Of a stretch of 64,000 bases of DNA, positions 1 to 11,300 are shown piece after piece. The notes beneath the pieces were generated by a model that saw only the letters and a program-made list of their open reading frames with translations, did no database searches and was not told the DNA's origin. Source of the stretch: Pristionchus mayeri (lineage: Eukaryota; Nematoda; Chromadorea; Rhabditida; Neodiplogasteridae); NCBI GenBank assembly GCA_036245805.1, contig BTRK01000001.1:3658001-3722000 (forward strand). The letters run 5' to 3'. The stretch's first letter is position 1, and each line of letters starts with the position of its first letter. A program made the translations under genes and the position numbers.

Positions 1-189
1 TCGCGGACGCAGTGACGAAACTACGATTACGGTAGTGGAATTTTCGAAATTTTATTCAATTTTTATTTTCTCTTTTAAATATTATTTAGCCACTTTTCAT
101 GGAAAAAAACCCATCCGTTTTATGCAAAAGTATATGAAAAAAAAGAATGAAAAAAATCAAAATGAAAAAAATTTCCATCACGTACGATA
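1..189. other. No feature seen
   Basis: AT-rich sequence before the palindrome. No open frame, repeat or RNA gene could be supported here. Confidence 0.5.
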
Positions 190-3100
190 AGAGTCGAACA
201 AAGTATGGCATAGTATTTTTACGAAAAATTGAGAAAAGGGGTTTAAAGGGCGCTGAACACGATGGTAAACTTCATTTTGCGTCAACTCGACCGGTTGAAC
301 CATGCTGCGTGTAGGCTTCATCTACATTTCTTTCAATATCTCAACAACCGATTAACCAAATGACTTCAAACTTGCACAATGGTACAATAAGATTAGAATG
401 ACTTCATTGAAATCAAATTAGCGTATTTTAAATTATGGCAAATATGTATAATTTCCGTTCTCGAATATAAGGCAAAAATTTAAAACACGAGTTACACCAG
501 TAGGTGCACCTTGCTCTGGCGATTATTTTTCTTATGCAGAGTATTGGGTTTGATCCCCGCTCCCGTTTGCTACGCTCCATTTTGTGCCTTGACGTGCGGA
601 TAGGCCCAGAGAGCCATGAAAGGAAATGCTAGGCGAGGTTTAGGCGAGGTCGAAAATGAAACATCTTTCATTTCTCACACTCTGACGCTATTTGAGCAGC
701 AAAAGGGCGGAAATATTCATTGAAAATACATGTAACTTACAGGAGCGGGGGTAAAACCACATACCCTGCATACGAAAAATGATCACTAGAGCAAGGCGCA
801 TCTACTGATGTTATTCGTGTTTTCAATTTTTGCCTTGCAGTATCGCAGGAAAGTATTGGGCCACTTTTTATTTCTGCTGTAGTTTTCGAACCAAGATAGC
901 TATTGATCTGAAAATTTAACTTGAGATAGCAAATTAAATGGACATTAAGGTGTTCTTATTGCGAACTTATGCAATTTTCTGATTGTTGCGTAGTGATGAC
1001 GCAATCGCAGGCCACTTTTTCGAAAAATTATATTTCTCTGGAGAAATTTTCCATTGCAGTCTAACTTTCTGAGTATTGAGAGCCATCCATGGACTACCCA
1101 GAAAACAAAATTCAAGTTGCTGCGACATCGCTTCCGCTTGATGCGCTTGCTGCGAATTTGACGCCGCAAACATATAACTTCGCTCCCAGATCAGCTAGAG
1201 ACTCGTTCTAGGTCGCAAAATGGTCCATATCATGACCCTAGAAGACCCTGAAAGTTTGGTTCCGATTGCTCACCATTTTCCCTCAGGGCACGAAACAATC
1301 AATTTTTTGGATGACTCAAACTTGGGGGTGCACAATTTCATGGTGAATTTGCATAAAATGTGGTTCCTAGGCAGGAAGGTACAAAAACCGTCAAAGAATC
1401 GATTCCCAACTTTTGGTGGAGCTGGCTTCACTTTCCCAGCCGTAGCGAACGATTTACGGACGCATGCCCCTCTCGAGCGCGCGCGTTTTCTCTATAGCAC
1501 GGATCTCCTGTAAAAATGCAGGAAAATGAGACCATCCTACGACAAATTTTTTTTTCGGTTCATGGATTTCGCTGTAAAATTTAGAACTGACCAAAGTGAG
1601 GGCGTGGAGAACGCCTATCCACATCATTCCTCGAAATTTGCATGTTGAACGGAGTTATGACCTACCGCGTTGGAAGGCCTTTTCTCAGTCAGTTTTTGAA
1701 CTACAGCGAGCGGATTTTTTTCAATCTGTTCGTAATAGAGAAATCTACAAATAATTTCTCTTACGCTCCATGCGGAAATGACGTCTTCACATAGTTTCAT
1801 GCAAAAAACCGGTTTTCTCATCATAATATGCTAATTTTCTACCTTTTCTGATCAAAACATCTCGATTTTTATTCTTGATTCGGATTCCCCACCCCCGAAA
1901 TGGGGTACGTACATAGTTCATTGGTCGTCGTAGGTCGAGGTACATAGCGGCACTCAGTAGGGAGAATTTGAACATAGTGCAATTTTTGAATGAAACATGT
2001 TTTGGTACGTATCTCCCCTCCAACTTATGCAAATGAAAGAACTTATACCTCTTTTGGATACCTCTCCAGTAGGTCTCCAACAATGACTCAGGGGTACGAA
2101 ACCCTGAAGTTAGCCGTTTTCGAGATACGGAATAAAAACTAGTTGTATTGAGCTGTTCTTCAGAAATTTGAGGCGAAATGGTCCCAAAAGTCCACTATAA
2201 TATTGTATCTTCTCGATTTTTATGATTGATTCGGATTCCTCACCTTGAAATTGACTTATGTACATAGTTCGTTTGTCTTGACATGGGGATGTAGACATCG
2301 CTACTCAGTAGGGAGATCTAGGACTTGTAATATTTTTTGAAGAAAATGCAATTATCTGTGTGAGATCCTTGAAAAGGGTTTTTACTCCGTATCTCGAAAA
2401 CGGCTAACTTCAGGGTTTCGTACCCCTGAGTTATTGTTGGAGACCTACTGGAGAGGTATCCAAAAGAGGTATAAGTTCTTTCATTTGCATAAGTTGGAGG
2501 GGAGATACGTACCAAAACATGTTTCATTCAAAAATTGCACTATGTTCAAATTCTCCCCACTGAGTGCCGCTATGTACCTCGACCTACGACGACCAATGAA
2601 CTATGTACGTACCCCATTTCGGGGGTGGGGAATCCGAATCAAGAATAAAAATCGAGATGTTTTGATCAGAAAAGGTAGAAAATTAGCATATTATGATGAG
2701 AAAACCGGTTTTTTGCATGAAACTATGTGAAGACGTCATTTCCGCATGGAGCGTAAGAGAAATTGTTTGTAGATTTCTCTATTACGAACAGATTGAAAAA
2801 AATCCGCTCGCTGTAGGTCAAAAACTGACTGAGAAAAGGCCTTCCAACGCAGTAGGTCATAACTCCGTTCAACATGCAAATTTCGAGGAATGAAGTGGAT
2901 AGGCGTTCTCCACGCCCTCACTTTGGTCAGTTCTAAAGTTTACAGCGAAATCCTTGATCTAAAAAATTTTTTTGTCGCATCGGTTCCTGCATTTTTACAG
3001 GAGATCCGTGATAGGGCGAGAGAGTGGTGAGAGAGCGGTGCGAAGAGAGAGCGTGCGTTTCGAAAAGAGCGCGAGTCCGTAAATCGTTCGCTACGGCGGG

Positions 3101-3967
3101 GAACGTGAAGCCAGCTCCACCAAAAGTTGGGAATCGATTCTTTGATGGTTTTTGCACCTTCCTGCCTAGGAACCACATTTTATGCAAATTCACCCTTGAA
3201 ATTGTACACCCCCAAAGTTGAGTCATCCAAAAATGTGATTTTTTCGTGCCATGAGGAAACTTTCAGGCTCTTCTAGGGTCATGATATGGACCATTTTGCG
3301 TCCTAGAACGAGTCTCTAGCTGGACTGGGAGCGAAGTTATGTGTTTGCGGCGTCAAATTTGTAGCAAGCGCAGCAAGCGGAAGCGGTGTCGCAGCAACTT
3401 GAAATTTGTTTTCTAGGTAGATCATGGATGGCTCTCACCACTCAGAAAGTTAGACTGCAATGGGAAATTTCTCCAGAGAAATATAAATTGTTGAAAAAGT
3501 GGCCTGCGATTGCGTCATCACTACGCAACAATCAGAAATTTGCATAAGTTCGCAATAAGAGCACCTTAATGTCCATTGAATTTGCTATCTCACATTAAAT
3601 TTTCAGATCAATAGCTCGATTGGTTCGAAAACTACAGCAGAAATAAAAAGTGGCCCAATACTTTCCGGCGATACTGTATATTCGAGAACTGAAATTATAC
3701 ATATTTACCATGTCTTAAAATATGTTAATTTGATTTCAATGGAATCATTCTGAACTTATTTTACCACTGCGCAAGTTAGAAGTCATTTCATTACTCGGTT
3801 GCTGAGTTATTGAAAGAAATGTAGATGCAGCCTACATGCAGCCTGGCTCAACCGGTCGAGTTGACGCAAAATGATGTTGACCATCGTGTTCAGCACCCTC
3901 GAAAACCCATTTTCGTCAATTTTGGTAAAAAAACTGTGCAAAGACCTGTAGGACATTGTTCGACCTT
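190..3967. mobile_element. Large fold-back palindrome, ~3.8 kb
   Basis: The left arm (about 190-2139) is the reverse complement of the right arm (2378-3967) around a 238-bp spacer. The same 98-residue open frame is therefore found at 1787-2083 on - and 2434-2730 on +. Inside the arms, CAGTATCGC at 838 and its complement ending at 3676 look like Tc1/mariner-type ends: both start CAGT, and the right one is followed by TA. The similarity of the arms continues beyond these ends. I see no transposase. The open frames look like by-products of arm symmetry, so this is probably a non-autonomous element or an inverted duplication of one. Confidence 0.85.
470..836. mobile_element. MITE inserted in left palindrome arm
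   Basis: A 367-bp insertion has terminal inverted repeats starting AGGCAAAAATT, followed by AAAACACGA. The opposite palindrome arm, near 3677, has the empty site. The flanks are compatible with a TA target duplication in which one copy has become TG. It must have inserted after the arms formed. Confidence 0.8.
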
Positions 3968-4327
3968 AGAGAATCGGGCTCATAGAGAAAACCGCTTTCT
4001 CGCAATTCGATGAAAAGGTTGCACTGACGATATAAAGTGAGAAATCGGGCATTTATATTTTGCTCTATACCCTATTCCCAGCCCTTGCACCCATAATCCC
4101 CTCTAATGGCACCCCATCCTGCCTCCTCTCACACTTTTCCTAATGACCTGTGCCTTTTAGTCACCCCCTCTCTCACACATTTCCCTTTCGTTACGAGTTA
4201 CTCACATTTCGAGTGATCCACTCAGCTGGAAGTGTCTGGAAATCATCTACTCATCTACATATTGGAAACTCAGGTATAATCACTGACGGAAAAATTACTG
4301 AATCTAAAATTTCCCGGGTGTTGGAAG
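3968..4327. other. Intergenic, promoter region of next gene
   Basis: Pyrimidine-rich stretch leading to the first exon at 4328. No defined promoter element is recognisable. Confidence 0.4.
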
Positions 4328-7259
4328 ATGTCTCTTCTTCTGATTCTCTTCATGGCGCTGCTGATCGTACAGGCATCATCGGCTCCCGCAGGTTTTAAAT
4401 GAAGCTTTATTTCGATTTTTCCATGCAACACCCGACTCTCAATAAATGAATATTACTTTCCAATTGGCATATCTGGAGTGGACGAAACATATTCCGCTTA
4501 TTTGGGTTTTGATCGAGAAATGCAGTAGTTCTTTCTTCTTCCAAATCCTGGCTCTCCGATCACCAATCCTGTCTACATTAGGGATGGCTTAGCAAGAAAT
4601 GACTCCCTTCATATTATTTGCTTTCTCACTCCTCTGACAGAAAAAAGATTGTACACAGGAAGAAGAGAGACATTTCTAACCTGCATATTGTATGCAATGA
4701 AGATCTCTCTACTCTAATTTTCATGAGTATCCCTTTCTCTTTACAAACTCTCATCGAAGGTCTGACCTCGGCCGAGCTGCTCATCTCTCCCTCAGAAGGC
4801 GTCACCGTCGCCATTCCGGAGCACAACGACGACTACGATGAGGGATTCTTCAAGGTGAGTAGAGATTTTTTCAAAATATATCAATGATTCAAAACACAAT
4901 GGTGATTCAAAATACAACAATGATTTAAAACACAACAATGATTCAAAACATAACAATGATTCAAAACATAAAAATGATTCAAAACACAGTTAACACCTAT
5001 CCGACCCACCCCGATTCCTCATTCGTCTCCACGATTGCGCGAACACATCGCTCAGAAGAAGGAGAGCAGGGTGAGACTGCATTTATCTTCTCAATATGGT
5101 AGTCAGCCGGCCATTCCGAACAAAATTGAAAATAATGATACATTCTTGAATGTCTTATGGGACCATATATGGGATAATTATTGGAATCCGATAAAGGTTT
5201 CTATTGTAATTTTGTAATGCTTGGTGCGAGCGACTAACTGGGCGACCTCTATGTGCTCTTCTAAGAACCTTGAAACATACATTCACCAAATTTAGTAGCG
5301 TTCTTTCAGGGACCCTCGAGTGATCTCATATCCGACATCTTCTACATGACTACGGTAGATTCGAAGATGGACGATCTACTGCAGCGAATGGACGAGATGA
5401 AAGTGAGCATATTTTTTAATCAATTTCAAATGTTGGAAAACATCGGAGAAGGGATGACATTCAATATGTGAATAACGTGGTGTGAATACGTAACAAGTGT
5501 TAAGCAGTACGCACTTTAATAAAAAGCACGTACCACGATAATCGTACATTTCCAAATGACCGGTTCATGCGGTTCAACAGGAAGCACTCTAAATGAGACA
5601 AAAAGTGCCACACGATTTCAAGATTGAATTAGAACACAGAAAAGCTACTGCTAATTGATGCGCAAACGTTTTTTTTCTCGTTTTTTTTCTAACATTGTAA
5701 TGTGACCAGAGTGAGGAGATATTTCAACATACATTTGAAAAGTACTCACCATCTGCGATTTTCACAGTATCTTCATTTCCCAAAATATATGGACTGGTTG
5801 ACCGACGAATGAAGAGACCGTGTCATGTTTTCTCAAGCTATATTTCTCAGGAGCTGATCTCCCGTTCCCTCTCGATCAGAAAAACGACTCGGCGAGAGCT
5901 TCTCTCCCAGATCCTCACTGCCAGTCAAGAAGAGAGATCATGATGACGATCAGATCAAATACAGATAATTATTTATAGAAGCATACTAATATATTATTAT
6001 CTAGCTCGCAGAATGTATCATTCAATGATAAATTATGCAATATGTTTATCTTCTCAATATGTATCACTGTTGTTTGGCATCCACATTTGGACTGACGCAC
6101 TAATAAGTGAATTTCGGCATCCGCTTGTCTGAAGCTCCATCTGAAATTAGAAATAAAAATGTAATAATCGGTTTATCTCCTGACTTTTAACATTTCGGCT
6201 TTCCCCGCTGCACTTTTCCCTACTGCACTACTCATCTCGCTCCCATAGTTCCGCATTCGTTTCCTTTTCCTAATCATCTCTAACAGTTTGTGCACTTACT
6301 CTCGTCGTGTCAGGCACGCGATCTAAATAGGTCGGTGACCCCTGCGAGAGTGGGGGATAAGAGAGAGGGAACTGCATCAACTGAACGGCACAAACTACTC
6401 CGACCTTCCCCTCACGAGTAGAGGTCTGTGAGCGCGCGAAGGAGAGCTGGTAGTATCGCTTCCTCGAGAGGGAGAGCAGCCTCTCGTCTTTGCGATCTAG
6501 CACCACAAGCAGCGGGAGCCTTGTTTAGTACCTGCTGAGACCTCCAGACAGTACTTTAGTGCATTACTATTATGTACTCTCCTCATTAAGTTAACTTCCG
6601 GTGTTGCATCAGGGCATGTAGAGGGCATGTAGGCACCAGCGTCAGTAATATCTGTAAGTAGAGAGTTTCCTTTGCTCTTTCAATTTAGCACCACACGCAG
6701 CGCGAGCCTGATTGTTTAGGAGTAACAAGCCTTTAGACAGTGTATTTACGCATTACTATTCTTAATGTAGTCGCAATAGGAAGTTTACTCCTGGTGTTGC
6801 CTCAGGGCATTCAGATAGTACCATCGACTTGAAGTTATCGTCGCATTTTCTTCACTTCAAACTGGCAAGAACGAACGTGTTTATGCGTCAGCGAAAGCGA
6901 TCTTACCCCCCGGCAGTCTGAGGCCACCCGGCTGCGCTCCCATCACCTCGTCGTTCTGTGTACTCGATCGCAAGTCACACCTGCTAGAGAGTGTACAATT
7001 TGAGGAGATTCGCTCTATTCTGGCTAATGTAATCCATTTCTTCACTCGACATTCTATTCCGTCGGTCAACGTGGTAAGAGAGCACGTCGAACGAAGATAT
7101 TCTTTCCCTCCTGAGCCCCCCCCCCCTACCTCCAGGCTACTCCCACTTATTCAGGTTCAAGTAGTGTCACCGGCTGTTTACCCATTGCTGAGTGCTTCAG
7201 CAGATCTGCTCATACTTATGAATGAAGGATCGCTCTCCCTCATTTCCCTGATCTATCAG
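4328..7259 (+). CDS. Secreted small protein, unrecognised, partial model
   Basis: Three exons join in frame: 4328-4391, 4760-4854 and 5310-5402. The start encodes a clear signal peptide (MSLLLILFMALLIVQASSA). An acidic segment with PEHNDDYDEGFF follows, then a Met/Asp-rich helix-like stretch (SKMDDLLQRMDEMK) that ends at phase 0 on a GTGAGC donor. A possible fourth exon at 7155-7259 (TTCAG acceptor, GTATCA donor, phase 0, hydrophobic, 35 residues) is tentative. No stop was located, so the 3' end is unknown. I do not recognise the family. The next + gene starts at 8368 with its own signal peptide, so this is treated as a separate gene. It could also be a decayed relative of that gene, since both are acidic and Met/Asp-rich after the signal. 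Confidence 0.5.
4880..4990. repeat. TGATTCAAAA tandem array
   Basis: Six or seven imperfect units of about 17 bp, each containing TGATTCAAAA and a variable spacer. They lie in an intron of the preceding gene. The same word in reverse complement forms another array at 61846-62132. Confidence 0.8.
6498..6808 (+). repeat. Direct duplication, ~120-bp units
   Basis: Bases 6498-6622 and 6687-6808 are similar. Both begin TAGCACCACA, carry the same internal words (GACAGT, GCATTACTATT) and end near TGTTGC...CAGGGCAT. Confidence 0.65.
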
Positions 7260-8355
7260 GTATCATAGATGGAATACTGTAGTCGAAAACATCCCCTCAC
7301 TTCTCTGCCCTCTCCAAATCTACCTGTTTCAAAACCACGCGCGTGAGATCACGGCGAAACCGCAGCCTGATCCGGCAATGATCCCCGAGATTAGACTAGG
7401 GTTGGCTGACTCTCTTCATTCTGCGTGCTCTCTCGCCCATTTGAATAGGGAGAGAGTGCGCGCCGAATGAAGAGCGTACCTAAGTGCCATTGCTAACAGC
7501 TGTATCTTTGCTCGCTATTTTCTTGCAAGGGAGACCATGCAACCGTTTGTGTACTGTATTGCACAAGCCATCTCATTCTCCAAACTCTTCTCCAAAGTTC
7601 CGCTTCGTTATCACTTTTTCGCTGGTTCTTTTTGCCTAGATCATGAGCTACCGCACAGCCCCCCTTGCTAACTACGATTACGAGCTTCACTGTTGCCAAT
7701 GTCGCCCAATCCAAAGTGTGATCATTCATGACTCTCAAATCCTGCCAGTTTTTACCGTCTGGCCACTCGAATGGCCATTGGTAAAGGCCAACTTTTTGGG
7801 TGCTTCCTCCATTTCTCTGACCAACCAGAGAGTGAAGGGAAATGCCAGACTTATCCTGTCACTGTGCACTTAGGTTTGGACTGGCACACAATGGGAGCTA
7901 ATCAGTCCCAGAGAATGGCGCGCGGAATTAGACCATGGCGCAAGAAATCCTCACCATCCCTTTCACTTTTACATAGCGCACGTCTTTGGTTTAGGTTGGC
8001 AGGCATGGCCCTGAAATTTGGAAGGGTCCCTTCTAGAAAGTGAAATCGCCGGTTCTAGAGCCGTGGGCACTTTTTGCACCTTTACGGGCTCATTTCGCAG
8101 TCGTTTTGTTACAATTCGCAACAAAACGGGGTGGCCTGGGGCGCTAACGATCTAGCGGGGCCATTTGCATGAGATAGCGATCCGCTGTTAGGAAGTGCGG
8201 ATCCTTGTCACTCGGTCAGACCGTATCCCCCTCTTCGTTCACCGTAATTGTGTAGACTCCATGTGTGCCAAGTATATAACTTCCTCAAATTACTGTCCTT
8301 CAGCACGCTCGATCGTTTTTTTTGTCAATTTCGACTTGTGCAGCTCAAGATATCC

Positions 8356-8367
8356 TGATTTTTCAGC
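8356..8367 (+). promoter_or_regulatory. Probable spliced-leader trans-splice acceptor
   Basis: GATTTTTCAG lies one base before the ATG at 8368, with no upstream exon in phase. In nematodes this spacing is typical of an SL acceptor. A cis acceptor is not excluded. Confidence 0.5.
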
Positions 8368-11300
8368 ATGTTGACACACTATTCAGCGCTATTCTCACTG
8401 CTTCTCCTTCCCGATGCCCGCGCCTTCCCCGCCTTCTGGAGAAACGACGAAACACGAGAAGTCAGGAGGACAGGTCAGCCATCGCCTATTTTATGCAGAA
8501 ATCACAGTGGAGAAAATCTAGGTGTAGCTTTCTTAATTTCACTCTATGGATAGAACGATATGTGTGAAATCGGAATGCAAATAGTGACCTCAGCTTTGTT
8601 GAATATGAAACCATAAAATCTACTGATTTTCTCTCGAATCTAATATGCTGCAAAATTAACACATAGCCGAGGCAGATTTTCAGACTTCAATTTCTGCATC
8701 TGAGCCTGTTCAATAGACAACAATTAATTCAGAACTCTGCAGAGGGTCTTCTCTAACCATTCCCTGCACTTTCTCGTTCCTTTCCATGTCGTAGCTCTCA
8801 ATCACTCTAGTAGTAAGCGGTAGTACTAACGAGACACAACGGAAAACCGAGAGAGCATCGACCTAGTTTTCACGTTGGAATGCACCGCTTCATCACTAGC
8901 ATTCCAATGTCAAGGACTTTGCCGAGAGTTTCACAACTTTTACGCGCCGAGCCTATCTAAACTTGGTAGTGGACACTTTCTCCAATGGACGTTTTATCTG
9001 ATTGATCAGAGAGGCGAGAGAGTGGGTAAATCAAAGAGAGAAGGCGTTGCCATAAATTACTGAGTGCTCTCTAAGGCATGAATGGTAAGCGAGAAGTGCA
9101 AAAAGGAGACGACTTGCAAAGTCATGCTTTTTCAGAGTCGAAGGAGGATATCGTATAGGGAATTCGGTGTTGCAATGGATTCGAGTGGCAGAGGAGTGTG
9201 AACATTGATGTTTTCAAGAATCGAATATGCTTCAGAATAAACACATTACCAACGCAGACTTTCGAATGCCAATTTCGAAAGCTTAGCCGATTCAATAGAA
9301 TGAATTAATATCTCTGCAGAGATTGATTGTGAGAGTGTCGTGCCAACAAAGTAGTAAGTAAACCTCTTGCACGAGATTCCCGTGATTCCCCCGTCACGCA
9401 ACCTTGCCCATAAACCACGGGAATGATAGCGGCAACCCGAGGGAGATCTCTTTCCCTCTCTCGCGAGAAGAACAGTGTGCGCTAACTATCGTCTAGTAGA
9501 AACACCAATGCACATCGCATAGGTAGAGACCACAAGGCGTTCTGTCAAAATCTTCAGACGAGGCAATTTGTGTGCCTAATGTAACCCTAATGGTCTGAAT
9601 AAGGCAACACTTTTTGATTTAGGGCGATATCTTAACTTGGATCCGAATTATAATCCAAAAACCTCAATCTCACTCTCAACGGGAGAATGCTCGAAATCGG
9701 GATCGTGGGAAAACGCACAAGGCGGTAAGAAAGCACACAACTCCTTATCGCGAGTTAGCATCAACTTGCTTGGTGTGGTGGTAGAGACCTATGTCTTGTG
9801 CCCGTAACTTCCTGGTTCGAGTACCCTCCGTTATATGTGGTTTGCATTTTTTTGCAATTTTTTTTCGAAATTTTCTAAACGTTCCGACAGTTCAGAAAAA
9901 CATCCTCCTGTTTTCCAATTTTGTACGATTTATCTTACTGATGGGAACTACAAAATACGAGTGGAGCAGCTATACACGATCAAAATGACCCATTTTACCC
10001 CTATTCCTGATCATAATTAGCATATGCTGACCTAAGTAGAGTAGCCCGATCAGGCTGCTCCAGTGGTCATTTGTGAAGGATCCTAAAAGCTACCGAAATC
10101 TGTTTTACTCATTCGATTTGGCCAAGAACGCGAATTGTCGGAGCTCTTGCGGATTTTGAGCGAACTCGGTATTCCCGAAAGTGGGCGTGGCTTGTGGTCT
10201 CTACGCATAGGAAAGGGAAAACCAAAAGAATGGTGAAAATGTTAGGGGATATACGAAATGTTAAATCTTCACATAGAGCCTCATCGAGCTCGAAATTTCT
10301 GACACAGTTCATATTTGCAGAGGTGATGGACGATGCGTCGAAATTTCTGATGGATAAGGGAAAGCTGTTTCACAATTTCCCAATAGACGATTTGCAGAAG
10401 TAATGGACGAAGTAGAAGAGCGTACGCCCGATTTTTTCCTCGACAACGATCCGAATGGACTCGATGCCAATGAGATCTACGATAGCATCATGGACAACCC
10501 GGAAATGGAGATGAAAGAGAGGGTGAGAAGAAATTTTAATTATTTCTATGCACACGCAATTCAACCGGTCTTGAGAGTATTGGAAAATCAACCAGAAACT
10601 AACATCAGACGTTGATGAGATAATAGAGATGATGACTCTTCTTACTCTCTTGCACGCTCTCTCGCCGGTTGGAGATTGTGAGAGAGCATGGAAAGGGGAG
10701 AGAGTCGGACGATTAGTCGTGGATGACATTGACCTCCTCATTAGTGCAACTGCCCTTCAGGGTTTGAATCGTTTTCAGGGCATACATGTATCTGAATTTT
10801 TTTCATAAATGTGTGTTTTGATTCAAAATGGAAGGGATACATTTGGCAAATTCAAATTCAAAAAAGACTAGAATTTAGTAATTGATGTAAATTCAGAAAT
10901 TCTTCGATCCCGTCCCAATGGTCAACGTCTTTCGCAGCTCGCACAATCCTACTGAGATGGGATTCAATGCTGTGCCCACGTAGGTTTCTAATGTTATGTT
11001 TCAGCGAAGATCTTAATTCAACAAGTTTTGAATATGTTTCAGAGAGTAAAGAAAAAATTGTCCAAATGCAACACTAATGGTTGTATCATCCTCTATCTGT
11101 ATAGCAAACATAATGTATTCTAACCATAGTTGCCCACGCCGGCGGCGACCCCCATGACCCCCTATTCATGGTTTCGCACTGCTCCCCTCGATTTGAGGGG
11201 AGCAGTGCGAAACCATGAACCCCGGGTCATGGTCAAAAATAGGTCGGTAGGTCAATGGTAGGTCAAGACCAGGTACCGTACTCAATCGATAGTACAGTAC

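Larger units (their letters stand above)
5403..8367. other. Long non-coding stretch between two + genes
   Basis: Apart from the tentative exon at 7155-7259 and the direct repeat at 6498-6808, I see only short shadow frames, GAGAGA-rich tracts and small hairpins, for example around 8100-8125 with a repeated AACAAAACG word. Confidence 0.4.

Noticed and set aside
1787..2730. Identical ~98-residue frames facing each other
   Set aside because: Mirror images from the palindrome arms, with no known domain and no flanking splice structure.
10318..10397. Extra exon EVMDDASKFLMDKGKL before exon 2 of the six-cysteine gene
   Set aside because: Resembles a partial tandem copy of the exon-2 start but runs into a stop at the true acceptor and has no donor. 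Absent from unit 2.
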